A program made the translations under genes and the position numbers. This document shows positions 23,372 to 36,372 of a DNA stretch of 64,000 nt, piece by piece (positions within the stretch are counted from its first letter, which is position 1; every line of letters starts with the position of its first letter). Below the pieces are notes generated by a model. That model was not told the origin of the DNA. It saw nothing but the letters and a program-made list of their open reading frames with translations, and searched no databases. The DNA is from Rotaria socialis (lineage: Eukaryota > Rotifera > Eurotatoria > Philodinida > Philodinidae), in NCBI GenBank assembly GCA_905331475.1, contig CAJNYU010002713.1, positions 140,920 through 204,919 of the forward strand. Reading direction: 5' to 3'.

Positions 23372-24919
23372 ATATAATAATTTTATTTAATTGAATCACT
23401 TTATATTAAATAAAAATCAACTCATGCTGCATCATTAATCTATTGAAACTAAACAAATATCTCGATTATCATATGATACATTGGGAATTAATATTCTCTG
23501 TTCATTGATGGTGATTCATTAATTCTATCTGTTGCTCATCATTGAAATCTTCTTCATGCTATTTTGATTATTGAACGTATACTTCTTACACCTTTCAAAA
23601 AAAACACAAGAATGTAATCATAAATTAGTATTTTTCGATGAAGAAATCTATTTTAATTCTTTTTCGTGCTTGTCTTATTATTCATTTATCTAAAAGCAAC
23701 AAATACGTGTAAATATGAACCGCCAAATGAACGATAATTTTTATCATGACTTGATGATAAATCTATAAAATTTACTAATGAAGAACAGCTGCATTTTGTA
23801 TTCTATCATGATCTGTCAAGTTTTGATATATCAAAAGATTCTCTTTTGTTTAAATAATCGATAAAATAATATTAACTAATACAATTATTAAAATTTTTTC
23901 GCATTGAGTTTACAGTAAAATGTCCAATAGAATTAATAGAAAAAATATAGAGTAGAAATTTGGACCCATCCCCCCCACAGACCGTTACAGAGAAATTAAT
24001 TAATCAGTTAATTAATTAATTATTAAATTTCTCTGTAGACTCCATACATTATCATACAGGCCGTAACAGAGAAGCTCCACAGACGATGATTGACCGTGAT
24101 TGGAGGATTCCGGAAAAGGAGTTTCATCGCGTTTCACATTTTAATCCCACAGGGATTGCGCTAACAGCTTTTTTTTTATTTGATTAAGATCAATCAAAGA
24201 AAAACGATTCATTCAATATATTCTTGAACCATTTCATGTTCTTCGTGTAGCTCTTCTCGTTCGTTTATCATTAATTGATCATCTCCTCTATCATATAACA
24301 ACGTCTGGCATTATGACCATGCTCATATTTTTCATTTTATCGTGTTCTAAAGTAATTAACATAATCGTTGGACTGTTGCTTTTTTGTTTTTTACCCTCTA
24401 TCATTTAAAACAATCATCATCGAATATAAGACTTGATATTCAAATACAGCACATATTGTCAAACAATGTTTAACTATATTGAAACTTTCAACAGATGAAG
24501 ATCTATTTTGTAATATAGTAGAAGAATTAGTGCAATCAGTACACATTATATGCTCATCTACAACATATGACACGCAATTAATGATAATGAAAAAAACAGG
24601 AAACTAGAAAAATATCTAATTCATTTATTAATACTTATCTAGTACGAGTATTTTCAGCAAATAATCAATTGACTTTCGATTGTGCCAAATATTTAAATAT
24701 ATTTTGAAGTTCATTGAAAAATGTCATTGGCATGTATGCAAAGAGATAGATTCTATAGATCTTATTAATATTGTTACAATCTATTCTGGTCTGCTTTAGG
24801 TTGGTAATGCAATAAGCCGTGTATGAAATAATGATGTTACTCATAAAAACTCGATCAATTATCGTTATCGAATACAACAACAACAAACATTGTAAGACTG
24901 AAACATCACTAATTTTTGC
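23372..24919. other. Intergenic with palindromic AT stretch
   Basis: No intact gene. Around 23990-24037 CAGAGAAATTAATTAA and its inverse TTAAATTTCTCTG form a palindrome, followed by CCGTAACAGAGAAG text. Short frames near 24400-24900 lack domain features. Some of the left part may be further Tudor-gene debris. Confidence 0.35.
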
Positions 24920-25010
24920 AAGGGGGAAAGAGCGGCTCCCGGATGTTGGCAGCTCCTCGTAGATCCTGCTGGCTTCTAGCGGATCCTAGTTGATCTTTAG
25001 GATGCCTGTA
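24920..25010. repeat. GGGGGAAA-led GATCCT-word insert
   Basis: GCAAGGGGGAAAGAGCGGCT matches the left end of the 6337 insert at 15 or more positions, then runs into repeated GATCCT/CTAG/GGATC words for about 70 bp. It is a solitary end; no inverted partner was found nearby. Confidence 0.45.
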
Positions 25011-25492
25011 AGTGTTTATATTGGCATTATCTAGTTATCTAAATACTTGTATAGCTAATCAAAATTGGTTTTGAGCGTTGTATAAAAAAAGAACAGATTT
25101 AACTTGAAAATCATGCTAAAGATAAAAATTTTAATTCTTCCAGCACAATGATGAGAGAAATATCGATATATAAGAACGTATCATATCGTTTACATCATAT
25201 TTACTTGCAGAGAGAAGAGTCGTATCAGACTGTGTACGAAATGAACTGAATATTTCCTTATTCTATTTCATTTCTTCTGAACGAAGAGCAGAGCAAAAAT
25301 ATCAGTCATTCTGTCCTGAGGATACGGATGATATCTACATTGTCCGATGGCTATGCGTTGGCAATCGTTGATTTGTTTGTATAAATTTTCTACTACTTTA
25401 AATTACAAAGGATGAAGTTAATTATTAAGCATAGAATTCATTTATTATTTAAATAAATTAAACGATGAAAAATTCTTTGAAAAAATAAAAGT

Positions 25493-26827
25493 TTATAATT
25501 TAATAAAAACAGATTGATTCATTAGATAATTATTGTACAACGTATTTTTATCAATGATCCATGAAAATTTCGCTGATGATGATCTTTTACTAAATGGATT
25601 TATTTCGATAATAGTTACTTGATAATTAATTGAATCTATTAAACAATCAATAACTGCATGACTATATGGAATGTTTAAAATAATATCTTGAAAAGATTTT
25701 GAATTAATAAAATCTTCTAATTGCTTTTCATCGCTGATTGAATATGGATTTAATTTATATGCTGAAAGCGCGTTTAATTGTCTATTACATATAAAACATC
25801 GATATTCATTAGGGATCTGATGAATCCATTTTCGCAAAATTAATTTTCCATCAGAAGATATTTGTTGAAAATCTTCTCGAAGACGGTCACTTGTTTTAAA
25901 AAGTAACGTTAATTGAGAAATATTTTGAATTTTCATAAAATATAATTGAGGATCTTCGTGTGGTTTTAAATTCCAATATCGATTCCAATCATTATTAATT
26001 TCTTTACATAGATCTTAATTAATTTATAAAGACGTTGATTTACATGAACACAAAAAAAACAAATTACTTTGATAAGCATCTTTTGGGCTTCTATGCATTT
26101 TAATGAAAACATCACCGCCTAATTCTTCAATCGATTCAACTATTTCATGTTCTAAATCTTTTCGAATACATTGTCTATTGATTAAATCATTGAAATCTTG
26201 TTTTGTTAAATGAATAATTCTTGATTCGATTGAACAAGATTTAATATAATCATAATAAATATCAAAGTCATAAAGACATTCATAACATATTCGGTTTAAA
26301 TAAAGAATTTTCTCTTTTGTCACTGGTTGACTTTCATTCATCAATAAACTTATAATTTTCAACGAAGCAAATCGAAGATCATCATCATAACAAATACATA
26401 ATTTTAATAGAATATCTTCACAATAATATGCTAAAAAGAAAAAATACATATCAAATGTTGAAATCGAATGAACAAAAAACTCACTTAAATGTTGTTTAAC
26501 TGTTAATGAATGTAATGCTAATTGATAAAGTTCTTCAATAAAATAGTGACATTCGTAAGACATTGGATTGAATGACAAAAATAAACATAATTTTTCAAAA
26601 TCTTTTATCATTGATAATAAATCAATTTGTTGATTTTGATTTGATCCATTAAATTCTTGTAAATATTCAAATGATATTTCCTTTATTTCAAATGATTCTT
26701 TAGAACATAGTAATACCGATTCATAAACTGATTGAATTACATTAATTAGATCGACAAAATTTTTATTTATATTTTTAAGGGAAGTTTTATTTGAAAAAAT
26801 ATCATTTTCAACAGGCATATTCTTCAT
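25493..26827 (-). CDS. CDC123/D123-like ATP-grasp protein with long N-terminal extension
   Basis: Two exons, complement of 26068-26827 and 25493-26013, joined over a 54-nt intron (26014-26067) that removes two in-frame stops; 426 aa. The C-terminal part carries D123-family landmarks in order: GGDVFIKMHRSPKDAYQ, LLFKTSDRLREDF, LILRKWIHQIPNEYRCFICN, a cluster on an I-I-E-I-N-P-F strand, then FSWIID. CDC123 is an ATP-grasp chaperone that helps assemble translation factor eIF2. The first ~220 residues are helical, low in charge pattern, and absent from canonical CDC123 (about 330 aa), so this is probably a divergent paralogue rather than the essential gene. The start ATG is the first in the open frame; another 5' exon cannot be excluded. 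Confidence 0.7.
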
Positions 26828-27017
26828 AGCCTTTACTATTTCTTCATTGTAAAAGCTATTTTTATTTATTTATAGTTATAATGATTTCTTCGATATTGTG
26901 CAATCACCAATTACATGTATTTTTCTTCTCTCTACAAACGACTGAATCATTGCATACGTATATGTCAGATATTTTTCTTAATCTTATACTAGAAATTGAA
27001 ATAAATTATATTTAAAA

Positions 27018-27101
27018 GGGTGTGGGTGCGAATGAGTGAATTTTAAGATGGCTGTACGGGCAGGCGTTGATGTGGGCCAAACCATATAAACCCAAACCCA
27101 C
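27018..27101. repeat. Degenerate telomere-repeat hairpin (copy E)
   Basis: AGGGTGTGGGTGCG at 27017, then about 55 nt, then CCCAAACCCACA at 27090. It has the same polarity as the other copies but a longer and more diverged centre, which includes another GATGTGGG. Confidence 0.55.
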
Positions 27102-27677
27102 AAAAAAAGGTTTTGAGTAATAATTACAAAGCTCTCGGGGTTTAGTTGGCATTACTTGAGACTTCGGAGCAAACCATCAAGGTATACTCTTGAACCTTAA
27201 AAGCTTTTTATAAGTTCATCAATAAACATCTTTTTTGTAGAACGTTCTTTGTGAATAAAAATCTCTGTGATTTACTCAGTTTCACTTCTATTTTGTGATT
27301 CATGAATAATTCTTTTACTTGCAATATTTGTATTTGAATATTAACTATGATGGCCAACATAGTGTCTCATATTGTTTTAAACCTTCTGAGCTTATAGAGT
27401 TGTTTGTCGATTGACAACGAATAAGAAAAGATATGGTGTTATTTAAAACACTCACAATCGATGTTCGCCATATCCGAGTTGAAACTATCAAAAAAGTGAA
27501 AAACTAAAAGTGACTGATAGCATCCATTTTCAGTATGAAGAGAGTCACCCGTTCATCTAGCTCAGTATTCGTTTTTGCTTGCTCGCAAAACAGACGCACC
27601 ACACTTCAAAGTTTCGCTTGTTCTTACATTAACACTCGATCGGAAGAAAGAGTAAACAGAAGTAGCTGAAGAAAAAA

Positions 27678-27728
27678 GGGTGTGGGTGTGGGTGTAATCC
27701 TTCTCTCTTCACTCATATCCACACCCAC
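27678..27728. repeat. Telomere-repeat hairpin (copy F)
   Basis: GGGTGTGGGTGTGGGTGT, a loop of about 20 nt (AATCCTTCTCTCTTCACTCA), then TATCCACACCCAC. It lies between the CDC123-like gene and ADRM1. Confidence 0.8.
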
Positions 27729-29654
27729 GATCTCCAAAAACAAAGTGTTGTACTGAACCTTTTTGAAGTGCGATATTTGCTGAATATCCAGGCAGACATT
27801 TAATGATCACAGACGCGTTTAAATAATTTTTTTCCATTTATCTGTGGTTAACAGAAAAAAAAAATTTTCACTTGAAAACTTATACTATTGTTACTTTCCC
27901 AATAAGTATAGTGTTTCTGTTACCAGCGAGTAGGAAATGGCTAGTTTAACTAGTACAAGCTGCAGTAAACATGCGTGATTGAATATATTGAAATCACGAA
28001 ACAACCACTAGTAAGTGTCGGCACTTACCGTCTATGAATAATAGCTAAATGATAATAACAATGGTTATGTGTTACTGTGGTTAAGAAGTACTCTTAAACT
28101 CATGTTGCATGCCTTTATAGAATTAATTTTAAAGAGTTTCGTTCGATTCAACAACAATTCATAAAATCCAATTTTTGTTTATTTAATATTGATGAAAAAA
28201 GAAAGCTAACATTTTCCTTTCCGCAATGAAATATCTACCCTGCAGTACGCATTTGTCTTTTATTCTTTTATTCAATTAGAAACTAATTACCATGATAATC
28301 TTTCTGTATAAGTTTTCAGTCTTAAATACTGATTTGTACAGTAAAATCGAATCTTTCAGAGTTAATTTGATATGAAAATTTGCATGATAAATGATTAACA
28401 GATAATAAATTAGCCCTAATAGAAGAGGTGTTTATGATGAAGTTGCACCACCAATGATTGCCCACAGTAGATATATTTAACGAAGAGAGAATAGTAACTT
28501 AGTTTTCATCATCAGAAGAGTTAGATAAAATATCAACACTTGAATCTATCGATGGTCATAGTGATGTATAGTTTTATTTTTAATAGTTTCATTGAAATAA
28601 TAAGAAGATGAGCAGCTATTAAAATTATAAATACATGTGTATGGCATGCCCCTAGTTGGTCCCCCGTTAATTGATTCCGAATTCGTTCACACCAAATTCG
28701 TTCCCAATTATATTAAATGGTGCTTGATTTCAAGAAATATGAATTTCTAACGTAGTTATAGTATACGTAAAATAAGATAGAATTAAAAAATGTATAGAAA
28801 CATCGCAGAGAAATATGTAAACTAGTATCAGAAGACAAATCATAATTTTAGATGACTAGTCTTAACAATTACTAAATCCATCTGACTAAGTTGTTCATCA
28901 TAGAACTATGTTTACAAATAACAAATATCGATCAGTCAGCTGTAGACCATAACATCTATCTGCTTTACAAGCTGCCAGATTATAATATCCGATTGTCCTT
29001 ACCACTGGCTGTGTAGACAGCAGAGCGAATAATGAACATTTCAATGTCAAATAGAGTGGGGACGATTTCGGAATCGAGCTTTGGGGGAAAAGTTCGGTTC
29101 AATTAAAAATGGGATACATTAAGACTAACCCAAGTGAACCCGAAATCATCCGGCAGGAAACGACTGGACTATTTTCCTTTGAATTCCGGTGAAATCCCTG
29201 TCGGACCCGGAGGCACTACAGAGAAAAAAGGTACATCTATTGATTTTTTCACTGCAGTGTTTGGTGAGACTTAATTGTAACATGAGAGTCTTTAATTTAC
29301 CTATAATTATTAGTAAACAGAGAAACTATCTCAGAATGCATACAATCACTGAAATTTAGGTTTTGTCCAAAACCATCTTATACTCAAGAGGGAGCCACAA
29401 TCTTTCGCATAGTCTTCACAAATTTCCTGCGACATTTTTTTTTTGAATGGATGAATACAATTACTTGCTTTCTGTGTGTAACATTTTTCTTGTTTAAATC
29501 TTTATTTCTTAATTCGAATTGATAGGTGGAAATAATTTCACAATCATGATACTTTTGCACCAATCAAACCGAAGGTGTATATTTGTCTATCATGACTTGC
29601 GCGTGAATAGATTTTCATCGCATTTTACTTGATTGCAAACTAATACTACACAAA
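27729..29654. other. Intergenic, no gene seen
   Basis: Upstream flank of ADRM1. Near 28650-28710 and 29050-29200 there are GATTCCGAATTCG and GGGGGAAAAGTTCGG stretches reminiscent of the word-rich inserts, but ends could not be defined. The remainder is AT-rich without open frames of note. Confidence 0.4.
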
Positions 29655-31572
29655 ATGTCTCTCTTCGGCGGAGCTTCGTCTCAGGCGCGTAGTAGGAATT
29701 TAGTTGAATTTAAAGCTGGCAAAATGAATCTTCGTGGAAACATGGTAAGCTATTAAAAGCAGAGCATTTTATTCTTTATATCTTTGAGTCATAGGTTTAT
29801 CCAGATAAACGAAAAGGACTTCTTTATTTATATCAAGGCAATGATATGTTGATGCATTTATGTTGGAAAGATCGATCGAATAATTCAGCTGAAGACGATC
29901 TTGTCATATTTCCAGATGAAATTGAATTTAAAAAAGTGACACAAAATACAACAGGTAAACGAGAATAACAACGATTTTGTATGAGTTCGAAAAATATACA
30001 TCTCAATTCTAGGACGAGTATTTATTTTAAAATGGAGAACTAATGCACGTAAATTATTTTTTTGGATGCAAGAACCAAAGAACGACAAAGATGACGAATT
30101 TTGTAAAAAGATAAATGAACTTGTATGTTGTTGTTTTCTTTTGGAAACGCTTATTGTATTTAATATATGTTTATTTTACTAGCTTAATCATCCACCAACA
30201 CCTGGCTTTGGTGACGATAGCAGTGGCGCGGGTAGTAATCACTTGCTGCAACCACTTATGGAACGAATGGCTGGTGGTGCAGGTGGTATTGACCCAAGTG
30301 ATTTATCCAATGTTCTTGGAAGTAAAACTCGATTATCTACTTGCTTTTGTTTTGTTCGAAATAAAATGATACTTTCTGATAGGCATGAATCCAAGAGATT
30401 TTGCATCCTTACTTTCTTCGTTTGGTGGTGGTAGTGGTGCTGCTGGCTTGATGCAAGGTCTTCATCGTAGTGGTAGATCTTCTAGTAGCTCACATCAACA
30501 TACAGCTGGCTCTCGTCCAAATACAGCACCAGCTAGTACACATAGTGGAGGGACAGCAATTACATCAACAAGTCGTAGTAGTGGCTCGTCATCAAAACCA
30601 CGTAATGGTGGAACAAGTTCATCATCATCTGCTGCAGCAGCTCCTAAAAATACTACTAGTGCAGCAGCAGCTGGTGGAACAAAAAATGGTTCTATTCAGA
30701 TGGGTGCTCTGACAAGTGTTCTCGCTAATTTGGGTACTAGCACTACTGAAAGAACTACAGCAGCAGCATCTCCAGCTACTATTGACCTTTGTGATATAGT
30801 CAATAATGAAGTACGTTCGATAGAGTTACATGAATTTCGAAACAAGACTTATATTTTTCGTCTTGACTCGCCTAAAAACCAGATCTATACTGAAATGATT
30901 GAAAAAAATGGTTTTTAACTTTCTGCCGTCTTAAAAATATTAGGAATGAATCTAAGTCGTAGCTCAAGTGCATACAACTGTTTCATAAGAAGAGAATATA
31001 ATCTTTTTCAATATAGGTTTCCTGATTAAACAAAGATTTACTTTTTCATAAAACTCCATACATAGAACTAAAGTACAAGTAATTTCTCTATCATCTACCG
31101 TAATATTGCTATATTCTACAAAAACATTAGCTTTGAGAGATATCTCTACTCAAAAGAACTCAGGCTGAATTTCTGATGTTAAAAAATTTTCATTCTAGAA
31201 TTTAATTCCATTGTTAAGCAATAAAGACGTGCAAGAAAAAATACGTACTCATTTGCCTGAAGGTGCTACTCTACTCAATACAGAAAAAGAATTAAAAGAA
31301 TCGATTCAAACACCGCAATTTAAACAAGCTGTAACCGCATTTAGGTCTGTTTAATAGACTAGCGTAATCTTTTTTTTTGTAATTAGTGCTTTTCCTGTTT
31401 GTATTAATTTAGCGTTGCACTTCAGTCACGTGAATTAGGACCTGTGCTCGTTCAATTTGGTTTTTCAGATGAAGTAATAAAAGCTGCTAATCAAGGTGAT
31501 TTACAAGCTTTTGCGCAAGCATTAAAAAAACATTATAACAAATCATCCGATACTACAATGGATACAAGTTAA
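29655..31572 (+). CDS. ADRM1: Proteasomal ubiquitin receptor Rpn13/ADRM1
   Basis: Seven exons: 29655-29744, 29795-29954, 30013-30122, 30183-30321, 30383-30810, 31199-31344, 31413-31572; phases agree, giving 410 aa, the usual family size. The N-terminal Pru domain (residues about 15-130) has [34 protein letters not shown] and [19 protein letters not shown]. It binds ubiquitin and the Rpn2 C-terminus at the base of the 19S proteasome cap. A Ser/Ala/Gly-rich linker follows. The C-terminal DEUBAD (about 310-400) has [20 protein letters not shown] and [17 protein letters not shown], and binds and activates the deubiquitinase UCH37. The Kozak context (CAAAATGTC) and conserved MSLFG-type start support the first ATG. 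Intron 5 (388 nt) is larger than the rest. Confidence 0.95.
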
Positions 31573-32356
31573 TATCTTTATCCATCCTTATTCTAAAACG
31601 AATAGAAACAAAATATAACGTTATCATTATTTACTCTTTTTTTTCTAATTGCTACTATTAATTTATCCTTTTCTTTTTTTTATCTTGAATATAAATCGAG
31701 GACTCAATCTATTCAAGTATAGGTTTTAATATTTGTCTTGTGGTTTTTTTTGCCCGATCAAAACTCTACACTATCAACAAAAATAGTTTTCAAGAACTAT
31801 GAAAATGAACAACAAATTTATGTTCTCTATTTTATGTGTCTAAACTAGTTAATATTAACACATCATCGATCGTCTGTTGATAATGGATTTTGACTAAAGT
31901 AAGTTTTACATAAAGACTCTGTTAAATGGTATTCACTATGTCAAGTGTTTTTACATCACTGAGATATTTGTCTAATTTTAATAAAGAAGACTAAACAAAT
32001 ATCTTTTGAGTCGAATTTCATCTAAAAGAAAACAATAAACTTCAGTACTTTGTTAACAGAAAAATCAGATCATATGTATGGTTGCCACAATCAGATAATA
32101 ACCTGCTTTCACTGCGTCATTGCAAGATGTGTAACCTTTCTTTTGTTTGCAGTTTTTTCATTCTTAAGTTATTCATCAAATCAAGAGAAAAGAAGCTGTG
32201 CAACAAATTCGTGAATCAACTGTTAACAAAGAACAGTGATTTGATTACAACCTAATGTCAGAAGCCGGTTTGCTTTTCTTTTCATCGGTTACACATATAA
32301 ATTTGTAGAAGAAGAGATTTGCTATTTTCATTTGAATTTCTTAATAATACTAATAC

Positions 32357-34368
32357 ATGACTGGTTCAACACGATCTGCTTATCAACGTAGACATTTTTG
32401 TATGCGGACAGTTCATCTTCTTGTTGCACATCCAATTTATTCGTGTTTGTTACTATTTATTATGTATTTACAAATCATGGATATCATACTTTATTTTAAA
32501 ATACGTTCAAGAGGACCATTACATTCAAATACGATGATAGATAATGACACGAAATTGTTCAAATTTATTTCATTATCAGTCAAAGATATTATAGTTGGAC
32601 ATTTTGTAAGTGTTTTAACTTTAGAAGTAATTATTAATCTATCAAGAAAAGAGGCCACAAATTGAATACTTTCAATCCTCTACTCATTTATTACAAACTT
32701 TAAGCGTGTCCATAGAAAAATCTCAGGCCTATAGAAGAACGGTTTTCCTCTAAGATACTATTCCACTATATTTAGATTCTCTAGAATCTTTTGTTGCAAG
32801 TCAAATTTACATTAATTAAATTCTTGCTGATTCAATCGTGAGCGCCTTCTAAAATATCGTTGAGGTGTACTCGATCTTCTTCAAAGCGAGGACATCAAAT
32901 AGTGTGAAACTACAGTTGATGTCGATCTGGAATGGCATTTAATTTTTTTCTTGAAAAATAACAAGGTGAAATGAACGCTCCACAATTCTCATAATTAAAA
33001 ATAGTGTCACCAAGCTTGTTATCGAAAACTAGAACAGAGATTATACTCAAGTATTAAAACAATTTTATGAAATTATATTATTTTTATTCAAATGAATCGT
33101 TACCAAAGACACCGCTGATTTGAATTCAAAATAAGAAAGTTAAAAGAAATTTTCACCTTGTTTTTGTCCATTCTGTGTGTTATTTTAGCTTCAGGGGCAA
33201 CTAATCTATATTGATTTTGATTCATTTTACGTGGACAAAACAAAACATTCTGTACCGTCAGAAACTAAGCATTAATTTTTTTACAAGGTTTCTACACGTA
33301 AACTTTAGTAATTAAACAAACAGTAGCTTATGGCATCTTTCTCCTTTGGAGCATTGATAATCATATATCCATTTTTATATTTAGACTCATTATATTCGAT
33401 CTCCATTAGCTGAATTAATTGAATCTAAACTTCATTTTACCGATTATTTCCCATTTATATCAGCAAATGCCATATCATTTTTTCATTGTTGCTTATCCGT
33501 AATCTCAATAAGATTTTTTTCAAGTGATTCGTTATTAAAACGTCGTATTGGTGTTTTCATATTTGAATGTCGGAATTTTCTTGATTGCCTTGATGGTATT
33601 GTTTATCGTGCACATAAGAAAAATTCAGTTTCGAAATCTCATAATGAAAATCTTGGTTATTATGTGGATGGTTTAAGTGATGTGTTAGCTGGAATATGCC
33701 TTATGACCGGATGTTTACTTCATTTTTACAAACAACGACCCTTCCGACCCATAACAGATCAAATCAACCAAGCACCATCAAAATGTACTGACCGATCGAA
33801 TGATTATGAAAGTGATGATACAGATTCCGTTATATTAAATATTGGGGACGAGCAAAATATACAAACAAGTGATGTTATAAGTAGCGATATAGTCGAAACA
33901 AAAAGAACAAAATTTATCACTCTAATTCTCTTTTCTTTACGCTATGCATTAGCAGGACTATTTTGGGATAAACATGTGATTATCTATGATCAGCTTTTAG
34001 ATTCATATACAAATCAATCACGAAAACTAGTGAGTGACTATTTTATTATACTTAAAGATTCATTTGTTTTTTGAATAAAATTAGGAATTACAATTAACAA
34101 TTCTACACTCACGGATAACTATATTAATGCTTTATTTATGGAGATATTTAGGTCCATTGAGTGTGCAAGATTATCTTGTAGTCGCTGTTTTCTTTGATCG
34201 AACATGGGTGTGTAATTGACTTAAAACATATAGATATATTTTTTCATTTTTTTTTTGTAGGAATTTATACAGAAAACAAGTAAACTTGGCTGGATATCTT
34301 TATTAACAGTCATATTTTTGACTGAACTACATATTAATTTGATTCAATCGTTGTTTTATATTTTTTGA
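32357..34368 (+). CDS. CDP-alcohol phosphotransferase, ceramide phosphoethanolamine synthase-like (copy 1)
   Basis: Four exons: 32357-32605, 33385-34029, 34085-34207, 34261-34368; phase 0 throughout, 374 aa. It is a multi-pass membrane protein. The CDP-alcohol phosphotransferase signature is complete: D150-x2-D153-G...Y-R-A, then G174-x3-D178-x3-D182 (DCLDGIVYRA and GYYVDGLSDV). This signature and the overall layout resemble arthropod ceramide phosphoethanolamine synthase (CPES), a Golgi enzyme using CDP-ethanolamine and ceramide; a choline/ethanolamine phosphotransferase is the alternative. A polar loop (residues about 205-245) interrupts the helices. A tandem paralogue lies 2 kb downstream with identical intron positions. 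Gemin8 starts 129 bp after the stop. Confidence 0.8.
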
Positions 34369-34497
34369 ATTGGCGAAATGAAGAATTATTCGTTTTGTTC
34401 TTGTTGTTGTAATATTGTTCAATAGATCTTATGCGAATAAATATCTATTTTTTTAAGTACATTGCACTTTCATATATAAATGAAATGAAAAACAAAT

Positions 34498-35273
34498 ATG
34501 TCCAGTATAATTTTAGACAATTCTAAAATGGAGAATAATGATTTAACTTTTTGGAAAAATTATCAGGCAGCTATGCAATGGATTCAAGGAAATACAAATA
34601 ATTGTCCACCAACATTGATAACCAGCGAGTACGAGAATACGTTGAATGAAGAAGACAACAAAGCACTTGAATTTACAATTGATGATGATCTACTAGATTT
34701 TTATCGTCTCTCACGCGATCATAAGGCAAATCGAAGTTAGTACAGTACAGTTGTTTGATTTACAAAAAAATAATCCTTCTGAAATTGCCATTCTACAACA
34801 GTTCATTATTCACTATCGATCTCTTTAAAATGTTGATAGCTTTCTTTTCTTTTCGTATTTTAGAAACCGAAAAATCACAAGAGAAAAGCGACGCAGAACA
34901 ATTTGAAATAATATCTGGCGAGCAAAGTAAGTAGTACAATCACAGCGCACTTCTCATTTGTTACTTCATAAAAATAACTCATAAGCTATGCACGCATCTT
35001 CTAGTGCGTCCCAGTATTCAATCTATAAGTAAATTGCCACCCTTGAATCGGTCAAAACTACGTCAACTAGAACTTGAATGGCTCTATGGTTCAGCAAATT
35101 CATCAAAAATTCATGCACGTGAAACACATCTCCAAATGGAATTCGATCAAATATTTGATAGAAAACAACCGTCTTATTTTCCAAGTCTACCCAATCGACT
35201 TCAATTAGATCCAGATTCGTTTAAACAACGTACTTCTTTTCCAACGATTACTATATTAAATGAAACTGCTTAG
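34498..35273 (+). CDS. GEMIN8: Gemin8, SMN-complex subunit
   Basis: Three exons: 34498-34735, 34864-34926, 35005-35273; 189 aa. Conserved family blocks are present in order: N-terminal FWKNYQAAMQWIQ (human has a YWQHY-AMAWMQ type block), a mid-region DDDLLDFYRLSRDH helix, and a C-terminal LEWLYGSANSSKIHA followed by FDQIFDRKQPSYFPSLP. Gemin8 bridges SMN and Gemin6/7 in the complex that loads Sm proteins onto snRNAs. It is shorter than the vertebrate protein mainly in the central linker. It sits between the two CPES-like copies on the same strand, with only 129 bp to the upstream stop. Confidence 0.9.
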
Positions 35274-36372
35274 AAATTCTTTCTTTTTTCGTATCGCTGG
35301 TTGTAAAACAAATTGATTCATTTGATCTAAAATCGAGTAACAAAGCACTATTGCAGAATAGAGTTTCATAATTATACATAATTGCTCGAACGTACTACAT
35401 AAATAGGCACGGAGAAAGAATTATAGGATTAATGCAATCAATAAAATGTTGAAAAATTGCTACTTTGTAAAGGCCTGTTCGAATAAACAAAATTTTGTTT
35501 TTAATACTTTTTCTGATTATAACAGTTATTTAGCAATGTCCTTCAATTACGTTTGAGTACAACTTATGTTTGTTGAATCTTATTCTATAGACGAGACTCC
35601 AATGAGAATAAATGTACCGACAATATAATGGGCTTGAATTCATACGTTCATCAATATTTTTTCTTCCACCAACAGAATAAAAGATGTCTTAATCATTTGC
35701 ACTTTATTTTTCATAATTTTTTGCAGTCGCTATTACTAATCTTTTGTTTCTATCTTTTCCTCTGGCATATAAATCAAGAACTTCAATTAATCAACGATGG
35801 GCGTTAATAGTTGTCCAGTTGCTTTCATTCGAACCAGAAAGTTGAGAGAATCTAAAACTAATTTAATGGGAATTCTTATGAGTGAGTAGATGACTGTGTC
35901 TTGATGTTCGACTGAATCCGCGGAAAAAAAAGATCGCTTTCTCTCTACTCAATTCGAATTCACTGTGGAGAAATCTTTCACTTTATTATGAAATAGAAAA
36001 AAAGAAAAAACAATAAATCGCCGTACTTGGTAAATAGACAGATGTAAATCAGAAGTGTACCCGTGTGATGATCAAGGATAAAAATCATACGAGAATCACC
36101 TCATTTTTTTCAATCGGGTATTCTGAAAACTTCTATTTGTTTTTCTTCCTCTCCTTCTTCTTCGCTCTATGCGCTTCAATGGCTAGCGGAAGAAAGAGAA
36201 CAACGAACAATTCGACTGTTAACAGTCGCTACATGAAAAACAGCTGATTATGGCCTGATGTCAAGGACTTTATGCTTTTCTTTTATTTACTTTAGCTTAA
36301 CGTATAAAATTGCTGCAGAATATTTTCCTTCTATATAGTGTCTTCATTTGATGTTGTGAGTAACACCCGTAG
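35274..36372. other. Intergenic, duplicated promoter region of copy 2
   Basis: The last ~600 bp show patchy similarity to the upstream region of copy 1 (31660-32356), e.g. ATATAAATC.A.GACT and CTGTTAACA...GATT...CCTGATGTCA blocks, indicating that the duplication included 5' flank. No gene is present. Confidence 0.45.
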
